From Brachionus rotundiformis (lineage: Eukaryota; Rotifera; Eurotatoria; Ploima; Brachionidae), in the NCBI GenBank assembly GCA_016802295.1, contig JAESIW010000124.1:310001-374000 (forward strand): a DNA stretch of 64,000 nucleotides, given 5' to 3'. Positions 1 through 9,500 of the stretch are shown piece by piece. Made by a program: the position numbers and the translations under genes. Within the stretch, counting starts at the first letter, position 1. Each line of letters begins with the position of its first letter. The notes beneath the pieces are model-generated. The model was not told the origin of the DNA, did not search any database, and saw only the letters and a list, made by a program, of their open reading frames with translations.

Positions 1-1825
1 GGTAAGTTTTAAATTATTCATGCTTAATATTTTATGGAAATATTATTATCATAAAGTAAAGTTTTGCCATTTAATTATCTATATAATAAAACTTAAGGTG
101 AAGTTTGTACTTAAATTTTCTTTTACTTTAATTATCATAAGTTATCAAATGTATGCCAAAATAAAATTATTAAAAAAGATAATTTTGAACTTAGTCTTTT
201 TTAAATTTAAATTGATATACATTTTTCTTTTATAAGCTTAGCTTTATGGGCACAAATTCCAATTGTATAAACACACTTATTTTAGATCGCTTTAAATCCA
301 TTAGCTTTTACCCATAAGCCATTAAGCCATTGAGATAAATTATTCACAATAAGAATATTTTATTTATTATAAAGAGAATTTTAGTTGGTATGAGTGGATT
401 AGGAATTGTGTTCAACTATTAAATTTAGATAATTTTCATTTGCAGTAGATATTTTTACTAAGGTTTATCAAAGAATTGTTATGGAAGGAGATATTCAGTT
501 TTTTATTTTTTGGCAAATTCTAATAAAAAAATTTTTTTATATTATCCTGGTAAAATATGGTACCATGAATAAAAGCTTTATTTTTAAATTAAAATAATTA
601 AGCTAGGTGTACCAAAATGTAGTAAAACTAAATAAATAAAAAGAGACAAAAATGGTTAATGTTCCAAGAGTGAGATATAAATTGGCTTTTTTATTAATGA
701 ATTGTTTAGTAAATACTTATTAAATAAATAGGTCCAAAATGTGCACTCCGGTGCAAGCTGTCAAAGTTAAGGTTAAGTTTTAAATGCCAAAGTATCATTT
801 AGTTATCTATAAGTATAATCATCTTCCTTCTAGGATAGACTTGCCACGTATCCCAGAAGCTGAGCTTTTTGGCATGCTGACACACACTTATTGGTCAACG
901 AGAGGGCATATTTTGATATTTGGCAAACCATGTTAAACCATTGCCAATTATTATTCATAATTCTGGACTTGCTTGAGGTACTGTGTTAACTACTACCATG
1001 TTGGACTTTTATGATGTGTATGGTGCCAAGTGAGCCATGCCACCGTCATTTTGTAAATTTATCCAATTAACTGGTCAAATTATTAGACTGAACAAGTTAT
1101 AAAAAAAACGATTTTCCTTTTTTTCTTAATCAAAGATATTTACTTATTAGTAAATAAGATAAAGATATTTACTTATTTGCCAAAGTGTTAAATAAATTTT
1201 ATTCAAATAATATAAATCTAATACTTTTAGCACGCTGATTTGGCATAAATTTAATTTAAGAATTTAAATTTTATTTGATTATCTTATCTAGTTGTAATCC
1301 AAGTTACATAATACAAGTTTATTAATTCAGATTATTGTTTTGTATAAATCGTTTTCATTTTTTTAAATTTATTTTAATATAGCTAAAAGACCACTCAAGA
1401 CTTAGAGTCAAAAATGAAAATTTTTATAATCGAATTTATCAATAAATAATTTTTTTTTGTTTAATAAAAATTGAACTAGTCTAATTTGATCAACATATAA
1501 TTAAATTTAGTTTGCATGAAATATTTTAAAACAAAGTTAATTAATCATAAAGAGTTTTAATTCTAAAAAATGATTAATGTTAAAAGAAAAAGAAGTTTAA
1601 AGTTATCTAGTCACCATAAATGAGCAAATTTTTCGTTTTTATCTTTTATTTTACCATAAACCAAGAAGGGTAAATATGTCTCAGAGATTTTTTATTAGCT
1701 TGGTTTGAGGGTTTATTCCAATTTTCTTTTACTTTGAGTAGCATCAAATAAACATAATGATAGTTGGCGCAGAACTTTACCCAGATGGTTTAATTTTTGT
1801 GGCAAATTGATAAATTATTTAATAG
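1..1825. other. AT-rich stretch opening on a splice donor; probably intronic
   Basis: The window starts g|gtaagt, a consensus splice donor at base 2, so an upstream plus-strand exon may end at base 1. No convincing coding exon is seen up to 1825. A patch at about 836-900 is a diverged copy (roughly two-thirds identical by eye) of 22868-22935, so it is read as an old repeat rather than an exon although one frame is open there. Confidence 0.35.
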
Positions 1826-1963
1826 GCTCTATACGAACCACACAATATACGCAAGGCATATTGGAAATTTTTGCTCAAAATATCTGACAATCGTTTTTCC
1901 CAAGTCAATAGACATATATTGGATGAGTTCGGCTTGAAATCATCGACAATAGATAAACTATAG
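1826..1963 (+). CDS. Possible terminal exon of an unidentified gene
   Basis: After an acceptor (TTTAATAG, ending 1825) one frame stays open for 45 codons to TAG at 1961-1963. The peptide is charged and amphipathic, with pieces such as YEPHNIRKAYWKFLLKISD and VNRHILDEFGLKSS, and the GC content is above the flanks. I do not recognise the family. The upstream exon is not identified; if the donor at base 2 belongs to the same gene the intron would be about 1.8 kb. A second frame of the same stretch is also open for about 19 codons, so the frame choice is not secure. It could equally be a chance open frame. Confidence 0.25.
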   Translation, partial: ALYEPHNIRKAYWKFLLKISDNRFSQVNRHILDEFGLKSSTIDKL

Positions 1964-2219
1964 AAAGAAATATTTTTTTATTTTTAATTATAGTTAATTT
2001 AATTTATTTGGAAAATAAAAATAAAATAACTTTTTTTAACAAATTTATTTTTACCTTCATTAAAAATAGGATTATTTAACCGAGGTTGAACAAGAAAAAA
2101 AAAGATAAATTTTTCAGGTAATTTTAAATTATTACGAAATTTTTATTTTATGTTTTTTTTTATATTTAAATCATTATTTTAATACAGATATTTTTAAATT
2201 TAATTTAGATTTAGAAAGA

Positions 2220-2618
2220 ATGAATTTTTTGAAAGGTACAGTTAATTGTTTGATGGCCGATTCGGAAATACCCGACGGAAGTGTGCTCCGGGTTCTGTTG
2301 TTTGATGGCTCAGATAGACTCAATTCGCCAGAGGCGACCAGCGCAGTGCTCGTGAGCAAAGCGGAAATGGTCAATCCGAAGCAATTTCCGATTGAGTTCG
2401 AGCTCAAGTTTGCCAAACCGACCACAAAGAAGATATTTTTTTATCTGTGTGTATACATCGAAAAGAACTCTCATGTGCTGTACCATAACAAGAATGTGTC
2501 CAAATACGGAACAGACTTGCTTGGCGGAAAAGAGTTTGGCGATGTTGTGAGCAGTGCCAATAATTTAAAACTGAGAAAAAGCTTAGACGTTTTTTTGACA
2601 AAGGTTTATGATTATTAA
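2220..2618 (+). CDS. YscW/YbaY-domain-like small protein, intronless
   Basis: A single-exon open frame of 132 codons, clearly richer in GC than its surroundings. The protein begins MNFLKGTVNCLMADSEIPDG and continues VLRVLLFDGSDR, then FPIEFELKF and FYLCVYIEKNSHVLY. The order 'G-V, IP-G-VLRV-L-D, then PI-FEL, then a Y-rich strand' resembles the bacterial YbaY/YscW lipoprotein fold (PF09619), a small beta-sandwich. There is no signal peptide or lipobox, so it would be cytosolic here. Polyadenylation-like AATAAA follows at about 2663. The family assignment is from pattern memory only; that the gene is real is surer than its function. Confidence 0.6.
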   Translation: MNFLKGTVNCLMADSEIPDGSVLRVLLFDGSDRLNSPEATSAVLVSKAEMVNPKQFPIEFELKFAKPTTKKIFFYLCVYIEKNSHVLYHNKNVSKYGTDLLGGKEFGDVVSSANNLKLRKSLDVFLTKVYDY

Positions 2619-3280
2619 AATTATAATTAGTTAATTTTATTTGTATGCTGACAAATTTTGTAAATAAATAATTCTAACTATAAGTTAATATTTCTAACTT
2701 TATTTTAAAAATAAATTCTAATGGCAAATTTTATTTCATTAATAGATTTTTTAAATAAAAAACTGGTTTAATTTAATTTAAAAAAAAATTAATTATTTAA
2801 ATAGAAAAAATTTTAATAAATAATTTTAAACTTTAATAAAATGTAAAAATATATTCATGTAAAATAAATATTAAGCTAAATATTTTATTAGATACTATAA
2901 AATCTGTATAATTTTAGAAAAAAAAATAAAAATTTGAGCTTTGTACTAGCAATGAATTATATAATTAAGATCTTAAGATGATTGTATTATAAATATTTAA
3001 CTTAAAATAAATAATTATCTTCAAAGAGCAATGACATGGTTCGAAATAAATCACATAAGTAAGAACTAGAAGGTTTTTATTATTATTTATTTCAATAAAC
3101 GCCTTGAAGGCGATTTAAATTTAAAAAGTAAGTAAAAAAATAGAACTTAAATAAAAGCCAAAAATTAGTGTCATTATTTTGATCGAATAATTTAAATTAT
3201 TCTTCGTAGCATTCGAGTTTTTATTAGAATATTCTCAAAAATGAACATCATAAAAATTGAAAAGGAAAAAAGTCTACAAA
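2619..3280. other. AT-rich intergenic sequence
   Basis: More than 80 % A+T by eye, with many short open frames. No gene or element boundary was seen. Confidence 0.5.
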
Positions 3281-3503
3281 TGATGTGCAAAATCTCTGCA
3301 AAATGGACTACACTCGATTATATTGAAATTTAATTTCTGCTGAACTCTGCAAAATTAGCAGACATAGATATTTGATGCAACTTTGAATGTTTCACTATTT
3401 TGCATTTACAGAATTAGGTTTAAATCTTTAGAAAAAAAGTTATTCAATTTTTTTGAATTTTTTTCTGTTCTTTTTGCCATTTTGTACTGAATTTCACAAA
3501 ACC
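3281..3503 (+). repeat. Truncated copy of the 9-bp-TSD MITE family
   Basis: Nearly identical to the right two thirds of the complete element at 15358-15720. It includes the internal stretch with GCAGACATAGATATTTGATG and the right terminal inverted repeat ending CACAAAACC. The left inverted repeat is missing, so this copy cannot fold back. Confidence 0.85.
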
Positions 3504-3936
3504 AGCGCATGGAGTGTGCTTTACAATTAGAGGTGTCGGTATTAAAAGCAAACTGACAATGATCAAATGTAACCTTTAAAAATATCTGGAGAAAATGATA
3601 AAAAATACTAGTAAAAAAATCCGTTCTCAGTGAACTAAACGAAATACTAGAAAAAAAATGAAAACATTGAAAACTTAGCAGAAAAAATAAATGCATCAAA
3701 AAATAAATCAAAACTTCTTTGATTTTATCATTTATTTTTTCTTTCTTAAACAATCGAGAATGTAAGAAAGATGGAATTGTTGAGTCATTGGAGTACTGTA
3801 TTTCAGGATCAATGACCAAAGAACAACAATAAAACACCGTTAACCACCTAATCCATGGCATGGAATAGATTCGTAATTGTCTAATAAAGATAATGAAACA
3901 ATTTGTATCAAGAACAAATGTTTGCATGAAATCTTA

Positions 3937-4172
3937 GGAATTTTCAGCAAGTAAAATTTTTGATCAAATTTTAAGCGCTCAATTTTGCTCAAACATTTTT
4001 AGATGCGCAATTAAATTTCATTGAAATTACAATCATTTTTCAAAAGTTTAAAAATTAAGCTTTGAAATGTTAAAAGAATAAAAAATCTGCGATGAAATTG
4101 CGCATCTAAAAATGTTTGAGCAAAATTGAGCGCTTGAAATTTGATCAAAAATTTTACTTTGCTGAATTTTCC
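3937..4172. mobile_element. Fold-back MITE with arms of about 80 bp
   Basis: The left arm (3937 to about 4018) and right arm (about 4090 to 4172) are reverse complements with only a few mismatches. Shared blocks include AAAATTTTTGATCAAATTT and TTTTTAGATGCGCAATT. The ends read GGAATTTTCAGCA and TGCTGAATTTTCC, around a spacer of roughly 70 bp. No transposase is encoded. Flanking TA-rich bases do not give an unambiguous target duplication. Confidence 0.85.
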
Positions 4173-4401
4173 TATTTTTTTAAGTTTTAAAGTTGATCGA
4201 TTTGCTTGGTGCAAAATGGTTGTGCGTGGTCGATAAATAGTCAGTATGTTTAAAGTTAGCCGAATTCGAATATGTTGTTTTGTAAAAAAAAATTTACTGC
4301 TTTCTAGTAGAATAAAAAGTCAATTTTAAATTTCTATTTTTATTGTTTAATTCAGTAGGAAAATTATTAAGTAAATTCTGTCTAAAGAAAATTTAAGGCA
4401 G

Positions 4402-4700
4402 AATTTAAAGAAGAATGACTCAAGAAATTTAAAATATAATCTAAGGATCAGTGAGAATCTGATAGAACCAACATCAAAATCAGTAAATGGCGAAAAAACT
4501 TATGGATTTTTCAACTCAAGACTTATAAATTGCTTTGTGATCAAGAGATCAATGTTGAAATTTACAACATTTAGGCATTCAATTTTCAATAATATTAATT
4601 TAATTTTCTAAGATTTTTTAAAAAAATTTAAATATATAATATTTCAATTTTTTATTTTATTTTTAAATAAATGGAGCGTTAATCGGCCTTCATGACACGC
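4402..4700 (+). repeat. Dispersed repeat family, copy 1
   Basis: Shares long stretches with 46945-47270, for example GAGAATCTGATAGAACCAAC and GATCAATGTTGAAATTTACA. Reverse-orientation relatives lie at 44403-44700 and 59455-59660. The outer end carries the motif around GTTAATCGGCCTTCATGAC. Class unknown. Confidence 0.7.
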
Positions 4701-5008
4701 CAAACCTGTTTTATCAATCAAAACAATCATTTAATTACAAAAGCTTTTAATAATCTACATTGGGGTCATATTTTAATTTTCAAAATTTATTCTCAAAATA
4801 AATGGCACATATCTATCAAAAGAATATATTTATGCCTAATTTACTTTCTGATTATTATTTTATAGTCCAATTAAAGAAAAAAAAGTTAACTTTTAAAAAA
4901 TATTTATTTTTAAAGTCTGTTATTCAGCTTCTATTTCGCTTAATAGCCTCCATGCTAAAAATAATAAAGATATTTTTTTTTTCTAAACAAAAGATTATTT
5001 TAATTTAA

Positions 5009-5275
5009 TTATACATTAATAGCATTTATTTCTTCTTCGGGTATAGGTCTTGGTCTAAAGCGTTCAGGCAATTGGACAAAATCCAACACGGTCTGTTTCT
5101 TGGGCTCTGGTCGAGGCTGGACTATTTTAGAACCTTGGCTTTGGTGTTCTGCTGCTGAAAAATATTAATTTAGGCCATTAATCAATGTCTAGATCTTTTT
5201 ACTTCTAAATCCATATCGGAACTTAATTAGCGGAACACGATGGGACAGCCTTACCGCTCGTTCTATCAAGAACAT
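5009..5275 (-). CDS. KGD4: KGD4 (2-oxoglutarate dehydrogenase subunit 4, formerly MRPS36)
   Basis: Two exons, 5275-5203 and 5154-5009, joined across a 48-bp GT-AG intron, encode 72 aa. The N-terminal exon has VRLSHRVPLIKFRYGFR, matching the basic 'V-P-H-PLI-F--R' start of the family. The second exon ends VLDFVQLPERFRPRPIPEEE, matching the C-terminal 'LP--+R---EE---I' box. KGD4 tethers the E3 subunit to the E1-E2 core of the mitochondrial 2-oxoglutarate dehydrogenase complex. The intron phase fits only in this reading. The acceptor is a triple CAGCAGCAG, each use staying in frame, so the protein may vary by one or two residues. It lies 139 bp downstream of RPRD1 on the same strand. The family usually runs about 100 aa, so this copy is short in the middle. 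Confidence 0.72.
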
Positions 5276-5414
5276 CTTAAAACAATTAGACAAACTAAAA
5301 CCATTTAACCAACAACACCTTATTACAGGTGTAATAAAAATATTTGTTTATTTACTTATCTATTTTTAAGTTTAAATTTATTTATTTACAAAACAGATAT
5401 TAAATTTTTTAAAT

Positions 5415-6383
5415 TTAATTTGAAAAGAGATCGCTTGGAAGTGGGGCAAGCTCAGCAGCTTCTTCAATGCTGGTCAGATCTGGCAAGCTTTCCAAATGAT
5501 TTTGCAGCTCTTTTTTAACCGTGCTGACCTGTTTTATTTTCTCTTGCCATTCTGATATCAGTTTTTCATCACTTTCGGCTTCTGTTATTTGGTCGCGGAT
5601 AAAAGCGGCCAATTTGAGGGCAGTTTGCTTCCTATTGAGCAGTTCTTGCTGTAATCGTTGGTTGTAGCCATTGAGCAAAGTGGACGCGTCGTCCACCATT
5701 TTGGACAACTCCAGCGCATCGCTTCTGTCCTTTAGCTTTTTAAGCTCTTCCATGTCGGTCACTTTGGAGGGCAGAGTGGCTATTTTTTGTCTCACAAGTG
5801 CATCACTGGACGCCGAGTTCTCCAGCTCGTGCAGCATTTGCACCAAATCGGCTGGTTCCGGCGCCGCTATTTCTGCATTCTCTGCCAATTCTTTCTGCAC
5901 TTCTTCCTTGAGCGACAGCTTGACCTTGTCGGATCGCGAGCCTGGTGACTTTTCTGGCGAAACAAGAGACTTGGTCGTGTGAAGTTTTTGTCTGAATTTT
6001 TCAATTTGTTCATCTTGGTATATTTTTCTGTCCTTCCAGATATTCAATATTCTCTCGACTGTGAAGCGAGTTTTGTCGTCCGAATACTTGGCCATGTCCT
6101 CAATGGCGTCGAGCATCACGCTCGAGAATTCTTTCAAGTATTCGGCGCCCTTCTTGCGGCTATTCTGCAATATGTCATTGGCCAAGTAGAGCAGGGTGAG
6201 CTTGCGATCCGACTTTGGATTGCCAGACAGCTCTTTGTACCATGTGGAGACTATTATTTTGGAGTTTTTGCGGTGATGGATGAGCCAAAGTGACAGTGTT
6301 TGCACACTCTGTTGAGTGTTGGTCAGCTCGGCAAATTTTTTTTGCAAAGAAGCCTCGCTAAAGCTCATTTCTTTACCAAACAT
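5415..6383 (-). CDS. RPRD1: RPRD1 (regulation of nuclear pre-mRNA domain protein 1; CREPT/Rtt103-like)
   Basis: A single exon of 322 codons. Residues about 4-135 form the CTD-interacting domain, with QQSVQTLSLWLIHHRKNSK, RKLTLLYLANDILQNS and FTVERILNIWKDR. From about residue 170 comes the coiled-coil CREPT-type C-terminus, with LENSASSDALVRQKIATLP and HLESLPDLTSIEE, ending PLPSDLFSN, close to the vertebrate PLPS-DLFS end. The family binds phosphorylated RNA polymerase II CTD and recruits RPAP2 phosphatase in the nucleus. Length (322 aa) is normal for RPRD1A/B. The start is the first ATG, directly before the conserved FSEASLQKKFAEL. The gene sits 164 bp downstream of the malic enzyme stop and 139 bp upstream of KGD4, all on one strand. 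Confidence 0.93.
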   Translation of the reverse strand: MFGKEMSFSEASLQKKFAELTNTQQSVQTLSLWLIHHRKNSKIIVSTWYKELSGNPKSDRKLTLLYLANDILQNSRKKGAEYLKEFSSVMLDAIEDMAKYSDDKTRFTVERILNIWKDRKIYQDEQIEKFRQKLHTTKSLVSPEKSPGSRSDKVKLSLKEEVQKELAENAEIAAPEPADLVQMLHELENSASSDALVRQKIATLPSKVTDMEELKKLKDRSDALELSKMVDDASTLLNGYNQRLQQELLNRKQTALKLAAFIRDQITEAESDEKLISEWQEKIKQVSTVKKELQNHLESLPDLTSIEEAAELAPLPSDLFSN

Positions 6384-6547
6384 TAACTTTATACACAGAA
6401 AATAGTTCTACCCGGTTATTTGACCAACAGGGCATTTACAAAATAAAAAAAAGAAGCAAACAATTGTCACATTTTATTAAAATTGATTTGTTTTAGCAAT
6501 AAATTAATTAAAAGTTTAAAATTTCTCATTTAAAAGAAAAAATTTAT

Positions 6548-9500
6548 CTAATCAATGTTTTTCGGTTTGGTGTGCTCCTCGGGCCAGTTCCAAGTGTTTG
6601 GTACATACGACTGATAGGTGGTGTCATAGAGCTGGTCTCGAATATGGGACTCGAGGTCGTATGGAGCTGGATAAAGCGATGCCAGATCGGTTTCATAGTA
6701 GTATTTGGATATCTCTACTGCTATTTTGACCGAAACGTTCTGAATCTGCTTCATTGGCGGATAGAGTCGCCCTGCGACCAAATCTGACTCGGACACTTGC
6801 TCAGACAGGGTCTTGAATTTAAATTTTTTAATTTAATAAAAGTTTATTATTTTTTGTTCTAGCTTTTTATTGCAGCTTTAATTAGCCTAATTGAGCATTT
6901 AATAGAAAATTATTTAAAAACTTCATGTTGGTTTTTATTCAAAAATTTATCAAAAATTTACACCAAATAAATAAAAATTTAAAAAAATTAAAAATAAATA
7001 ATAATTTAATCTATTAGGTGAGATTACTTTAAAAATTAGTCAACATCAAATAATAATTACCAATTTAGCATTAAAAGAAAACAATAAGCATTTCAACTAC
7101 CGTTTTCCCTTGTAAATAGGTGCCCTCCAAAGACCCCTTTTTTAAAGGCTAATCAAAAGTGGTTTAGTTCTATCGAAGTTACTTTCTTGTAAAGCATACT
7201 CAGAACCTTATAAAATATTTTATTAAAAAAAAAATTTTCTATCATCTAAGGACTTAAATTCTTCAATAAAGACACGATTCTGTGGGCACTTATTGGCAAG
7301 GGTGTTCGGTAACTTTTTTATTCTATTTTTTGCCCAAACTGATGAACAAACAATATTTGTCCTTTTCTTATTCTTTATCAATATTTTATTATACATCGCC
7401 TATAAGACGTTCAATGAAATAAATAAAAATAATAATAACACTCAAAGGAGCGGCGGTGTCAATTTGGCATTTTTCCAAAAATTCAAACTTAATATTTATT
7501 TTAAGGCTTTGACATTGATCTTTGAAGATAGTGCTTTTAATTAAACAGACTTTTATGAAACTAATGCAACATTTAAACAAAGATTTTGACAAAAATAGCC
7601 GCTCCTTTGAGTGATAAGCAATTAAATTACACAATTAAAGTAATATGTATATCATAACAGTAGATAGTATTTACAGATCAAAACAGACTAAAGGCAGAAA
7701 TGCGGCGGCTTTCTATTCGCCTTGGAAATCAGGTTCAATAAAAGACAAAACAAACAGAAATTATAGAAGAAACTTGCTTGAATTTTAATCAAACTTTTAC
7801 TTTATTTTATTTATTTACAAAAAATGTATCTTGATAAAAAGAATGTTCATGAATCATGTCTAGTGTTAAAAATTTACTTTTCATGTTTCTAGTAGGAGAG
7901 ACAAAAAGCCATTTTATTGAGTCAGCCTATTTGAATGGGAATAATTTTCGAATAGAAGAATACTTTGATGATTGAACTTTCTTATATTTGATGAAATACG
8001 GTAAGAGAAAAAGTCTTAAAAGGGGATCTTAGTCGAGCGGGAGATGACTAAAAATTGGCTTTAAATTTAAATATTTTAATTAGGCTTAAACTATACTTAA
8101 ATCTTAAAAAATATTTTAAGTTAGAGTTGTTAACTAAGTGATATTTCATAAAGGCTTAAATTTTTCTGTGTTTTTAAATTACTGAATTTTGCTGACGGCC
8201 GCACCTAATTAAAAATAACGAACTTTTTTTCAAGTTCTAGATATGGATTGGAGAAGAGTGCGCAGCGTGAAACTTGTGAGAATCGAAAAGACCGAGCTTA
8301 TCTGACTTTTTGTCGATCAGTCGATTTTTATTTAAACAGAGGGTGTCTGGCATTTAGACTCTCATTGTAAGTGAATAGTCTTCTTTTTGATTCCTGTTCC
8401 GAAATAACTGAAAAAAAAGGCAAGTTGAAATTTACGATCAAATTAAAATGATCATGCTCAAAATTATTATAAAAACAAATTTTTAAATATTTTCGGCTAA
8501 AAAAATTTACTGCAGAATCACATTTTTAAAGTAAACATTCAATGTTAAGCTTAATTTTTTATAACTGCAATTTTCTGCAAAAATTTACGCATGCAGAATT
8601 TAGCACAATACTCGATCATGAATAAACATGTTCTGTTACACATCAAAATCTTTCTCTGCATAAGTAAGCTACAATTTTCAATTAAAACGATTGTAAAAAA
8701 TTTAAAAAAAAAATAATTTTCTATCATGATCATCTTAATTTGATCATAAACTTCAATATGCCAAAAAAAATACAAAATATCCCGACTGAATAATTACAAA
8801 AATTTCAAATTAAAATATCAAAAGAAATAGAAAAAATTCATTTAAAAATGATTAAAAAATTTAAGTATTACAAGCTGAATTTAAGTTTCTTTGAGATAAT
8901 ATTGAATGTTAAATTTCTTAAAAAAAGGAAAAAACCCTCGGGATTTCTAGTGTTATATAGGTACATTTAAATTAATATAGTCTCATACTAAAATTATTAT
9001 TTTTTATCTATCCTTAAATTCCATTCATACTTCATTCAAACTGCTTTGACTAAAATTTGTAAATGTCGAGCTTTTCTACCGCCCTGATTCAATTTTTACT
9101 CGATATATTTTTGTCAGACTTGTTTTTAAGTCACAAGATAAAGTCTAAGGCACAAAATTTTGGGTCAAAGTCATACTTCATTAAATTTGAATTATTTTTA
9201 TTTCAAATATATAAGCAAGATTTCAATTGAAAAATATATCTAATATTGATTGAAAAACGTCATCGTTCTAATAAACAATTAGAATTTTTTTTATTTTCAT
9301 TATATTTTATTTTTTTGATACTTCAAAGTAATTTTGACTTAAATTTTCTTTTAACGTTTAGAAATTTGACTTGTGACATAAAAACAACTCTGATTTTTTG
9401 TATAAAAATTGGGTTCCTAATCGAAGACCAGGAGCCTCGACAGCTTCCCTAAAATATGTTTCTAATAAATATATAAAAAAATAATTCACATTCTTAACTA

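Noticed and set aside
836..925. Open frame reading IDLPRIPEAELFGMLTHT, possible exon
   Set aside because: The same nucleotides recur in diverged, non-open form at 22868-22935 inside an alpha-actinin intron, so it is a repeat.
3406..3927. 173-codon minus-strand open frame
   Set aside because: It overlaps the truncated MITE at 3281-3503, and its composition (Phe/Ser/Leu-rich) follows from reading AT-rich DNA. No domain pattern.
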